From Helicobacter_B zhangjianzhongii (GTDB taxonomy: Bacteria; Campylobacterota; Campylobacteria; Campylobacterales; Helicobacteraceae): a stretch of 26,343 nucleotides of DNA. The stretch spans positions 1 through 26,343 of the forward strand of contig NZ_JANURN010000012.1 of assembly GCF_030249855.1 (NCBI RefSeq). Direction: 5' to 3'. The notes below the pieces were generated by a model. The model was given only the letters and a program-made list of their open reading frames with translations, searched no databases and was not told the DNA's origin. Positions 15,693 through 22,166 of the stretch are shown piece by piece (position 1 is the first letter of the stretch; every line of letters starts with the position of its first letter). The translations under genes were made by a program, and so were the position numbers.

Positions 15693-16673
15693 ATGTGCCA
15701 AATCCAAGATGAAGATACAGGGGAATTTGAGAGAAACCCTAAAGAAGACACACTCAAAGCCTTTTTTCTGCAAGTGGCTAATGATGAGAGTATAGATGAC
15801 ATCGTGCGCAATCAAGCACGCCAATACTCTAGCGCAGCGCAAAATGAATTTGCAAGCATTAAATCCACCTATGACACCTTTATGGCAGTCTTTAGCAATC
15901 CACAAGTAGCTAGAGCTGTTTCAAAGATGAGCTTTGATTATGAAGATTTGCGAGAAGAGCATATCAGTATGTATATTGTGATACAAACCGAAGATATGGA
16001 TATTCTCGCCCCACTTATCCGCATTCTCCTAGAATCTATGTGTAAAAAACTGCTTACAAAAGAAAATAACGACCCCAATAAATTTATTTATCTTATCCTA
16101 GATGAGTTTGTGCGCTTTGGGAAAATGCCATTTCTCTTAGAAATGCCAGCACTTTGTAGGAGCTTTGGGCTTGTGCCACTATATATCACACAAAGCTATG
16201 AGCAGATTAAAAAATACTATGGTGAAGATGATGTAAAAATTATCCGCGCTAATGTCGCTTATCAAGTTATCTTTCGTATGAATAGCTTTGAAGATGCAGA
16301 AACCCTAAGCAAAATGATAGGGGATTTTACACGAGAAAAGACAAGCACATCAAAAGGCAACCTTGATATGCTTAAGCAAAATATCTCCACTAATGCTGAA
16401 GGCTATAAACTCATCACTGCACAAGATATTCTTAGCAATCCAATGGATAAAATCTACATTCTCGTGGGCGGATTCTTAAATCGCCCCATAAAAGCAGATG
16501 TCAATTTTTGGTTTAAGCTCAAAGAATGGCAAGGAGCTGACAAAATCCCCTATATCCCACCAGAGACACAATCACAAGAAGTAGTGCAGAATCTAGGCAA
16601 AGATTTAGTCAAGGAAAATAAGGAAGAATGCAATGTTTATGAATACAAATTTAGGGGGCTTAAGGGCTACTAG
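15693..16673 (+). pseudogene. virD4: VirD4 coupling protein, C-terminal part, frameshifted
   Basis: This frame carries the remainder of VirD4. It contains the region SSAAQNEFASIKSTYDTF, the Walker B motif FIYLILDEFVRFG (acidic pair at nucleotides 16101-16106) and the motif YITQSYEQIKKYYG. The RecA-like core ends with IIRANVAYQVIFRMN. In this frame, protein-like sequence extends back to the A8 run at 15649, before the first ATG at 15693, so it is not an independent gene. The C-terminus is acidic/polar (about 25 residues after the core). A long hairpin downstream at 16730-16781 probably ends the operon. Confidence 0.88.
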
Positions 16674-16729
16674 CACAAAGTCCAAATCTGTGCTTAAGAG
16701 ATGAAAAGCATAGTTTTGGGCTTTGCCCA

Positions 16730-16790
16730 CTCTTGCAAGTATTAGCGTTTGGTTGGTAACAAAATGCCTTGCTTGCAAGAGAATTTTTCT
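16730..16790 (+). terminator. Long hairpin with T tract after virD4
   Basis: A perfect 10-bp inverted repeat (CTCTTGCAAG 16730-16739 with CTTGCAAGAG 16772-16781) encloses 32 bases that can fold further (GCGTTTG with CAAAATGC). It is followed by AATTTTTCT. This fits a rho-independent terminator for the vir operon, although the ribosome binding site of the next small gene begins only 1 base after the T tract. A role in attenuation or read-through control is therefore equally possible. Confidence 0.5.
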
Positions 16791-16801
16791 AAGGAGTGCC
16801 T

Positions 16802-16936
16802 ATGCAAGAACAACAAGAGCAGACACCCACACTGCCAGAGGGAGCAATCCCTATCAGCCAAGAAGAAGCAAATGAGCTGCTTGAGTTAGGATTAGCTCAA
16901 ACACAAGATGTGGCTATCCAAGAGAGCGAAGCCTAA
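16802..16936 (+). CDS. Small acidic protein, 44 residues
   Basis: This short frame begins after a strong AAGGAG site (16791-16796) and encodes a 44-residue Gln/Glu-rich acidic peptide containing ISQEEANELLELGL. It ends 25 bases before the next gene. No family is recognised. The good ribosome binding site and biased composition support it being real. Confidence 0.55.
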   Translation: MQEQQEQTPTLPEGAIPISQEEANELLELGLAQTQDVAIQESEA

Positions 16937-16961
16937 AAATACCAAAACACAAGGAGAAAAA

Positions 16962-17714
16962 ATGTCAGCACAACCAAAAAAATGGGAAGAATACACACAC
17001 GAGGAAAGAAAAGAGAGTTTTAATAACTACGCCAAATACAACATTATCCAAGCCATAAAGAGCAAAAGCGCGCCTTGGCTTGAGGCAAAAAATGCTAAAG
17101 AACTCCAACATACTAGACCATTTAACGCCCAGATAGGCAGACCCTATGAGGGACTAAATGCAATTTTACTAGAGAGTAAGCAAAAAGAACTTGGCTATGA
17201 AAATGGCTCGTGGATTACTGCCAAGCAGGCTAATTTTCTAGGAGCAAAGCTCACAGGGGAGCAGCTTAAACAAATGCAGGGCGTTAAAATCTCTTATATC
17301 AAAACCAAAGAAGCTACTAAGGTGCTTGATAAAAAAGGGAATCCAAAGACAAAGCCACAAGTTGATAAAAATGGCAATACCAAAATCAATCCAAAAACAA
17401 ATAAGCCCTACTATGATTTTGTCTATGATATTAAGGAACTACCTGCACCAATCCTAGAGACCACAACGCTCTATCACACTTCACAAATCCCAAGCCTTGA
17501 TAAAAGCAGGCTCAAAGAGCTTGATTTATCACTCAATGAGCCAAAAGACATAACAACAAACTATCTTAAGGGCATAGGCTTAACTGAACACACACAAAAG
17601 CAAATTAGCAATTATCTCCAAGCCCAAGCTGGACTTGAGCGATATAGACCCCTGCCAAAGCCACAGCTAGATATATCACAAAATAAAAACCAAGAAAACA
17701 CAATGCAGCGATAA
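16962..17714 (+). CDS. ArdC N-terminal domain-like protein without protease domain
   Basis: ATG 16962 follows AAGGAG with good spacing. The 250-residue product resembles the ssDNA-binding N-terminal domain of ArdC-type proteins. It has a helix ending in IKSKSAPWLEAKNA (about 28-42), then a PF...GRPYEGLNAILL segment (about 51-70) and SWITAKQANFLGAKL (about 83-97). These parallel the N-terminal region of the gene at 17933. It has no HExxH metalloprotease motif. Residues about 120-150 are a Lys/Asn/Pro-rich loop. It may coat or protect incoming single-stranded plasmid DNA, inferred from the family. Confidence 0.6.
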   Translation: MSAQPKKWEEYTHEERKESFNNYAKYNIIQAIKSKSAPWLEAKNAKELQHTRPFNAQIGRPYEGLNAILLESKQKELGYENGSWITAKQANFLGAKLTGEQLKQMQGVKISYIKTKEATKVLDKKGNPKTKPQVDKNGNTKINPKTNKPYYDFVYDIKELPAPILETTTLYHTSQIPSLDKSRLKELDLSLNEPKDITTNYLKGIGLTEHTQKQISNYLQAQAGLERYRPLPKPQLDISQNKNQENTMQR

Positions 17715-17751
17715 CGCAATGAAAGGCAGAATTTATTAAGAAAGGAAGCAA

Positions 17752-17940
17752 ATGGAACAAAAGGTAAGTATAAGGGATTTTCTAGGACTGCAAGAGAGCT
17801 ACCAAGAACAAGAAGCGTGGTGTGAGCAAGAGCATAGCATCACACAAGAAGAGCTTAAAATCTATGGCTATTTGCTGCAAGAAATGAGAGAACAAGCAAA
17901 AGGGCAAGAGACAATACTTGCAAGGCAGAGTGATGAGTAG
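17752..17940 (+). CDS. Small acidic protein preceding the ArdC-like gene
   Basis: This 62-residue, Glu/Gln-rich protein starts after AAAGGAAG and overlaps the next gene by 8 bases, which implies coupled translation. It has no recognised domain, signal or membrane segment. Its acidic, helical nature and its position before an antirestriction-like gene could fit a DNA mimic or a partner, but nothing in the sequence proves this. Confidence 0.6.
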   Translation: MEQKVSIRDFLGLQESYQEQEAWCEQEHSITQEELKIYGYLLQEMREQAKGQETILARQSDE

Positions 17941-18928
17941 GGTGCTAGAAGAGCTTGCTAAGGATTTAGAAGAGAAGATTCTGCACGCGCTAGAATCTGG
18001 CAGTGCGCCTTGGATTAAGCCTTGGCAAAATGATGGGATCTTGCCGCATAATCCCTACACAGGCACAATTTATCAGGGCATAAATGCCCTGCGCCTGCTG
18101 TGTGATGAATATACAGAGAGCAAATATCTTACCTTTAATGAAATTAAAGCTCTTAATGGTTCTGTGAGAAAAGGAGAGAGGGCAAGCTATGTGCTATTTG
18201 TAGGACAAAAGCCCATCACACAAGAAGAAAGAGAAAATACTAGGGGATATGTCTTTGAAGATGAAGAGGGACGGCTATGGCAAAAGATTTTTAAGAAAAT
18301 CCCTATTTTTAATATCACTCAATGTCAAAACCTTGATATGCAATTACTCGCAAAACACCAAAAACAACATAATATTCATTTTGAGATAAAACAGCGTGAT
18401 AGATTCCAAGAAAACCCTTTTATTGAGCAGATTCTAAAAAACTCTCATATCCCCATTATCCACCATAACAAAGATAGAGCTTACTATTGTGTTAATAGCG
18501 ACACAATCTATCTTCCACCAAAAGAAAATTTTGCTACTAAAGAGCAATATTACTCAACCGCACTGCACGAACTAGGACACGCCACAGGTGCAAAACATAG
18601 GCTAGGAAGAGCATTAAGTGGAGATTTTGGGAGTGTGAGCTATGCCAAAGAAGAGTTAAGAGCAGAGCTTTATTCATTTTTACAAGCCCTAGAGCTTGGC
18701 ATTGATTATGATATAAAAAATCACGCTTCTTATGTAAAAGGTTGGCTCAAGATTTTACAAGATGATAAGAGCGAGATTTCAAGGGCGATTAAAGATGGTG
18801 TGAGAATGGTGAGCTTTGTCAAAGAGCAATGGTATCCCACCAAAGAGCAAGAGCGCACACCACAAAAGGCTAGAGTCAAACCAAGAATCCAAAATAAGCT
18901 AGAAAATGAGTTGGGGCTTGAGCGATAA
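17933..18928 (+). CDS. ArdC-like antirestriction protein with metalloprotease domain
   Basis: This 331-residue protein combines an ArdC N-terminal ssDNA-binding domain with a zinc metallopeptidase domain. The former shows ALESGSAPWIKPW, IYQGINALRL, KYLTFNEIKALNGSVRKGE and a KIFKKIPIFNITQC segment. The latter has HELGH at 212-216 followed by ATG and, after about 25-30 residues, EELRAELYSF supplying a likely third ligand. ArdC proteins are carried by conjugative plasmids and can protect entering DNA from restriction. ATG 17933 is preferred over TTG 17918. The C-terminus is basic (KARVKPRIQNK). Confidence 0.85.
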   Translation: MSRVLEELAKDLEEKILHALESGSAPWIKPWQNDGILPHNPYTGTIYQGINALRLLCDEYTESKYLTFNEIKALNGSVRKGERASYVLFVGQKPITQEERENTRGYVFEDEEGRLWQKIFKKIPIFNITQCQNLDMQLLAKHQKQHNIHFEIKQRDRFQENPFIEQILKNSHIPIIHHNKDRAYYCVNSDTIYLPPKENFATKEQYYSTALHELGHATGAKHRLGRALSGDFGSVSYAKEELRAELYSFLQALELGIDYDIKNHASYVKGWLKILQDDKSEISRAIKDGVRMVSFVKEQWYPTKEQERTPQKARVKPRIQNKLENELGLER

Positions 18929-18953
18929 GCCAAATTCTACCAAAGGGGCAAGA

Positions 18954-19118
18954 ATGAAAGAAAGCATAATCATTATTGAAGCACCAAATAAATGTGAAAA
19001 AATAGCCGCTTTTAGCGGAGCAAAAGACAAGAACTTAAAGCTACCACAATCCTATGAGTTAGATTATAGAATCTGCTCAAGTTTTATAGACAAAGCCTTG
19101 AAGACAAAAAGAAAGTGA
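18954..19118 (+). pseudogene. Topoisomerase I-like N-terminal fragment
   Basis: This 54-residue frame starts after an AAAGGGGCAAGA site and begins with ESIIIIEAPNKCEKIAAFSG. This is the first strand and catalytic-glutamate loop of a Toprim domain as found at the start of type IA topoisomerases (typical form IVESPAKAKTI). The rest of the Toprim domain, the active-site tyrosine region and everything after are missing, and the final 30 residues do not look like topoisomerase. Plasmid transfer regions often encode TraE-type topoisomerases, so this is most likely a remnant left by a deletion. It might instead be a small independent protein. Confidence 0.5.
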
Positions 19119-19169
19119 GCGTTTGTTTATGCTATATGCCTATTTAGCGAGCTATTGCCCTATTTTTAG

Positions 19170-19225
19170 TATAATTTGGGATAGAGAATTGCATAATATA
19201 AATGCTTCGCAATTTGTCCTTTTAA
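19170..19225. promoter_or_regulatory. Leader of the AbiE-like module with iteron-like element
   Basis: A TATAAT box at 19170-19175 lies 72 bases before the antitoxin-like start at 19248. Between them, at 19206-19225, the minus-strand sequence TTAAAAGGACAAATTGCGAA matches the origin iteron core at 19 of 20 positions. This is a near-perfect copy about 6 kb from the origin. If Rep binds it, it would lie just downstream of the transcription start, where it could repress the module when Rep is abundant and release it when copy number falls. Confidence 0.6.
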
Positions 19226-19247
19226 TTCTCACAAAAGGAAAGAGAAA

Positions 19248-19550
19248 ATGAGCGCACATATCAATCAATCAACGCTAGAACACTTCGCGCATTATGTGTG
19301 GTGGGAAGATAGCAATGAGCTTATGCGCTCTAATCCTTTACGCATTATCGCTAGTGCTATGCGCTATGCTAATAGTCCAAAAGAGTATGCACTGCTATGC
19401 AAGATTGATAAGGGCGTTTTACAAGAAGCCCTTAAAAAAGCGCAAGCTGGGTGGTTTGATGAGAAAAGCTGGCATTATTGGCATATTATGCTCTATGGAG
19501 AAAATGCCATAATCCCAACACTACCAAAGCGAAGTTTTCTGCAAAGCTAG
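19248..19550 (+). CDS. Likely antitoxin partner of the nucleotidyltransferase toxin
   Basis: This 100-residue protein starts after AAAGGAAAG. It includes WEDSNELMRSNPLRIIASAMRYA and a tryptophan-rich C-terminus (GWFDEKSWHYWHIMLYG). It is followed after 3 bases by the AbiEii-like gene. Small genes immediately upstream of AbiEii-type nucleotidyltransferases usually encode their antitoxin (AbiEi type) or a partner. It is shorter than AbiEi and no winged-helix domain can be seen, so the antitoxin role is inferred from position. Confidence 0.6.
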   Translation: MSAHINQSTLEHFAHYVWWEDSNELMRSNPLRIIASAMRYANSPKEYALLCKIDKGVLQEALKKAQAGWFDEKSWHYWHIMLYGENAIIPTLPKRSFLQS

Positions 19551-19553
19551 CAA

Positions 19554-20393
19554 ATGAAGCCTATTTTAGAGATTCTGCCACAAGAGCAGAGAGCACTATA
19601 TCCGCATTTAGCACAAATCACAGGGCTTGGTTTTGTGCTTTTTGGTGGGACTGCGATTGCCTTGCAGCTTGGGCATAGGCAATCTGTGGATTTTGATTTT
19701 TTCACGCATAAGAGTATTGATAGGTCGCAAAAAACCTTACTCACGCTTGAAGGCATTAAAGTAGGCACGATATTGCAGCAAGAAAAAGATACGCTCGTGT
19801 TTATGACAGAATCAAAAGTAAAGCTCTCTTTTTTTGGGGATATGGATTTTGTATCAAAAGCCAAAGCCACTCAAACAGATGATGGGATTTTGCGTATCGC
19901 AGATATGCAATCGCTTCTTGCCACTAAGCTTAAAGCCACTTGTGATAGGGCAGAGTATAAGGATTATTTTGATATTGCCACGATATTGCGGCAAACAGAC
20001 ATAAGCCTAAAAAATGCGCTAAATGATGTAGGCGTGTTTTTTGGCAGTGATTTTCCACTCGTCCAGATACTTAAGGGCTTAACCTATTTTGATGATGGAG
20101 ATTTGCACAGGCTTACAGAGCAAGATAAAAAACTGCTCATAAAAGAATCTAAAGAAGCAAGCCAGTGGCTAAGTGCTGCTTGTGAGCTGCAGGCAAAATT
20201 TGATAGGGTGCTAGGCAATATTGAGCGCACAAGTAATGAGAAGCAAAGAGAAAAATTTTTACAAAAGGCAGAATCTCTGTGCAAAGAAGCGCAGGGCAAG
20301 CATATTAGGCTTGATTCTAAAAGAGTGGGGCGGCTAGATAAATATAGCAAGCGTATTGGTATAAACAAAGATAAAGGACTAGGCGAAGAGTAG
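19554..20393 (+). CDS. AbiEii-like nucleotidyltransferase toxin with C-terminal tag
   Basis: This 279-residue protein matches the AbiEii/DUF1814 nucleotidyltransferase toxin family. The signature GGTAIALQLGHRQSVDFDFF (31-50) holds the glycine-rich loop and the Asp-x-Asp metal pair (D46, D48). The K-x-x-A-x-x-x-R-x-x-x-x-K-D-Y-x-D stretch (about 127-140) is the second family motif. Such toxins modify tRNA or other targets and give phage defence or plasmid maintenance. The family core ends near residue 215. Residues 222-264 form an extra module, similar to the C-terminus of the toxin-like protein in the vir operon (20 of 43 identical). A short charged tail follows. Confidence 0.82.
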   Translation: MKPILEILPQEQRALYPHLAQITGLGFVLFGGTAIALQLGHRQSVDFDFFTHKSIDRSQKTLLTLEGIKVGTILQQEKDTLVFMTESKVKLSFFGDMDFVSKAKATQTDDGILRIADMQSLLATKLKATCDRAEYKDYFDIATILRQTDISLKNALNDVGVFFGSDFPLVQILKGLTYFDDGDLHRLTEQDKKLLIKESKEASQWLSAACELQAKFDRVLGNIERTSNEKQREKFLQKAESLCKEAQGKHIRLDSKRVGRLDKYSKRIGINKDKGLGEE

Positions 20394-20836
20394 TCGGGAT
20401 TTGAGGCAATAAGTAGGGCTTGTTTAGGTTTTTTAGATTTTGGAGCTTGGAAGCTCCTGCGTGTTTGGTGGTAGGAGAAGTGATTAGCTTGTAGAGTTTT
20501 GCCCATTGGTGAGCGGGTTTAGAGTGCAAAGATGGTGTTTTTAGGGATTATGCTGTGCTTTTTGGGCGTGTTGGAGGGTTAGGGTTTTATTACCCGCCTT
20601 TAATAAAAGGACTTTTTGCGAGCAGCTAGGCAAAAACAACGCGTTGTTTTTGATGAAATGTTGCGCTTTAGGCGCGCCTACCAATAGCTCCGCCGATGTT
20701 GTCGCGCTTACCGCGCTTCATCGGCTCTATCTAGGGCGCAATCTGCGTGCTTACGCGCTTGATTTTGCCACTAGATGTGTAAAACATTTTCCCTCCCCTG
20801 ATACCACATAAATAATAAATCGCCACAGAATCACTA
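20394..20836. other. Gene-free region with palindromes and GC-rich dyads
   Basis: No convincing gene was found in about 500 bases. It holds a degenerate iteron-like element at 20593-20612 (16 of 20 to the core), a 22-bp perfect palindrome at 20631-20652, the short palindrome AGGCGCGCCT near 20670, and a 7-bp inverted repeat GCCGATG (20692-20698) with CATCGGC (20719-20725). The heptamer CGCGCTT occurs three times (about 20704, 20712 and 20755). The GC content of 20660-20760 is far above its surroundings. This could be a recombination, partition or replication-related site. Confidence 0.45.
20631..20652. repeat. 22-bp perfect palindrome
   Basis: The core AAAAACAACGCGTTGTTTTT (20632-20651) is its own reverse complement and is extended by one C/G pair at each end. 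It lies about 20 bases after an iteron-like element, in a gene-free area. A perfect palindrome of this length is typical of a protein binding site (operator, partition or resolution site) or of a cruciform-forming nick site. Confidence 0.7.
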
Positions 20837-20876
20837 TTGCAATTTTTACGATATGACATTACAATGGCAATTGTAA
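20837..20876 (+). promoter_or_regulatory. Promoter with operator over the -10 box
   Basis: TTGCAA (20837-20842) and TACAAT (20860-20865) are exactly 17 bases apart, a good sigma70-type promoter. The -10 box is half of a perfect 7-bp inverted repeat, TTACAAT (20859-20865) with ATTGTAA (20870-20876) and a 4-base spacer. A repressor bound there would block the promoter. The next start codon is at 20901. Confidence 0.55.
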
Positions 20877-20900
20877 AACTTAACCAAAGAGGAAACGCAA

Positions 20901-21056
20901 ATGAGTAAGGAAATACAAAAGGATGGTTTAAAAAGGGGACCAAAACCCACTGCTAAATCTACAGGCGAGAAAGACCAAAGACGCAAAGACAACAAAGATA
21001 CACCAGGAAACACCAATGAACTGAAGCCATCAAAAAACTCAAAAAAACAGAAGTAA
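20901..21056 (+). CDS. Small, very basic protein of 51 residues
   Basis: This 51-residue frame has an AAGAGGAAA site and a strong promoter/operator upstream. It is extremely rich in Lys, Asn, Asp and Pro (KRGPKPTAKS near residues 11-20), with no hydrophobic core, so it is probably unstructured or nucleic-acid binding. The family is not recognised. It is convergent with the PemK-like toxin gene but not placed as its antitoxin would normally be. Confidence 0.55.
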   Translation: MSKEIQKDGLKRGPKPTAKSTGEKDQRRKDNKDTPGNTNELKPSKNSKKQK

Positions 21057-21113
21057 GACATATTTAAGCAAAACTTCGTTATAAATACCGAATCTCTTCA
21101 AGGAGAATTGGCT

Positions 21114-21154
21114 CAAAGGTTTATCCTTTGGGTTTCCCAGCCTAGTTGCTGGGA
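21114..21154. terminator. Two adjacent hairpins between convergent genes
   Basis: CAAAGG (21114-21119) pairs with CCTTTG (21125-21130), and TCCCAGC (21135-21141) pairs with GCTGGGA (21148-21154). They lie where the 51-residue gene and the PemK-like gene converge; the second hairpin contains the toxin stop codon in its loop. No U-rich tail follows on either strand, so this may be a factor-assisted terminator or an mRNA 3' end stabiliser rather than a classical terminator. Confidence 0.4.
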
Positions 21155-21561
21155 GATAAAAAACTTATTAGTTTATTTCTAACCCTATCCACTTCCTCTT
21201 TTCTTGCTTTATAGTAATAGCTTATAGTTCTTCTGCTGTCAAAAGCTCTAATCTGCCCCAGCATTGCAGTAACGACCACATTATGTTTTACATTAGTTAA
21301 TCTAGCAAATGAAGAACCACTAAGTTTTTTTGTGGTAAGCGGTATTCCTATGAAAGCGTCCATATAATTTGGAATATATATCCTCTTTAACACAAGCACG
21401 GGTCTTCTAAAGTCTTGCTGCTTACCAAAAACTTCACACCCAATATTCTGCCCGATATGCACCCAATATACACAGCCCTCTTTAATGTAATGCCGTGTTT
21501 GATTGTTTTGTATAGTTTGTTTTAGTGTATTCCACTTATTAAATTGGATAGTGTTATCCAT
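21142..21561 (-). CDS. PemK/MazF-like toxin (mRNA interferase family)
   Basis: This 139-residue protein fits the PemK/MazF superfamily of ribosome-independent mRNA interferases. It shows the family order: GCVYWVHIGQNIGCEVFGKQ (about 29-48), RRPVLVLKR (about 52-60), FIGIPLTTK (about 70-78) and the conserved LGQIRAFDSRR (about 101-111). It is longer at the N-terminus by about 25 residues than classical MazF. AAAGGAG precedes the ATG on the minus strand. A 14-bp perfect inverted repeat lies 29 bases upstream. No antitoxin-like gene is adjacent, so the antitoxin is missing, distant or not protein. Confidence 0.82.
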   Translation of the reverse strand: MDNTIQFNKWNTLKQTIQNNQTRHYIKEGCVYWVHIGQNIGCEVFGKQQDFRRPVLVLKRIYIPNYMDAFIGIPLTTKKLSGSSFARLTNVKHNVVVTAMLGQIRAFDSRRTISYYYKARKEEVDRVRNKLISFLSPSN

Positions 21562-21589
21562 AATTAACTCCTTTTATTTTTATTTTTTT

Positions 21590-21623
21590 ATTTTATGTGT
21601 TCTCAAATTAGAACACATAAAAT
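21590..21623. promoter_or_regulatory. 14-bp inverted repeat upstream of the PemK-like gene
   Basis: ATTTTATGTGTTCT (21590-21603) and AGAACACATAAAAT (21610-21623) are perfect reverse complements with a 6-base centre. The element lies between the toxin's ribosome binding site and its probable promoter. A second dyad, AATAAGC-T-GCTTATT, is at about 21628-21642. Such dyads ahead of toxin-antitoxin genes usually bind the complex for autoregulation. A role as an mRNA hairpin in the toxin leader is also possible. Confidence 0.6.
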
Positions 21624-21680
21624 GTTGAATAAGCTGCTTATTTCTTAATATTTATTACTTTTATACAAGACTTACTTTTT

Positions 21681-21900
21681 TATAATGAAGCAAGCAAGGG
21701 AAATGCGTTGTATAGGGGCTAGGCGTGCTTGCCCGCCTAGCCTAAATGTCAAATACCAAGAAGCACTTGACACAATTAAGCAAATTATTGCTATAATGAC
21801 AACGCATTTAATAAGCATTGAATTGTTTCTCCTTTCGGCGAAGCAATTCCCCTTAGTGAAGTTGCAGCTTCACTAAGGAGTTACGAGGCTTCACGGCAGA
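21681..21900 (+). ncRNA. Candidate structured RNA with three strong hairpins
   Basis: Two promoter-like elements are seen: TATAAT at 21681-21686, and TTGACA (21767-21772) with TATAAT (21792-21797), spacer 19. Three hairpins follow in order: GGCTAGGCG with CGCCTAGCC (21717-21725, 21734-21742); a 10-bp stem with one G-U pair (21820-21829, 21840-21849) whose loop holds UCCUUU, complementary to a Shine-Dalgarno sequence; and an 11-bp perfect stem (21851-21861, 21868-21878) that pairs an AAGG run. A frame of 63 residues spans the region but lacks a ribosome binding site. The features suggest a regulatory RNA, perhaps an antitoxin or copy-control RNA. This is inferred only. Confidence 0.45.
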
Positions 21901-22166
21901 ATTATAACACAAGTATTCTTTTATCCCTTTATTGACCACATTTTTCAGCCTATTTCTATATGCTCCATTTTATTTATTATATGTAGATTTATAATTATAT
22001 TTTTAATATATAAAAATAATAATTTATTGATATTAAATATTTTATATATTATTTATTTAATATTATTTTATTACTAAAAAATCATTATTTAATGTATTAT
22101 AAATACTTATAAACATATTTACAATAATCTTATACAATTTCTAAAATATTTAAATAAGGATAAAAA
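21901..22166. other. Extremely AT-rich leader of parA, possible centromere
   Basis: About 265 bases are nearly pure A/T, with runs such as TTTAATATATAAAAATAATA. The 18-mer TATTATTTATTTAATATT at 22047-22064 recurs exactly at 22846-22863, just after parA. A TACAAT box at 22133-22138 could be the -10 of the parA promoter; AAGGA (22156-22160) is its ribosome binding site. Centromere (parS) regions of ParA systems with ribbon-helix-helix partners are often AT-rich repeat arrays near the operon. Confidence 0.45.

Noticed and set aside
20084..20506. Minus-strand frame of 140 residues opposite the AbiEii-like gene end
   Set aside because: Low-complexity Ser/Leu-rich product opposite a recognised gene; no start signals.
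21685..21876. 63-residue frame over the hairpin cluster
   Set aside because: No ribosome binding site, the start lies on the -10 box, and the sequence is dominated by hairpins. An internal peptide from 21796 is possible but unsupported.
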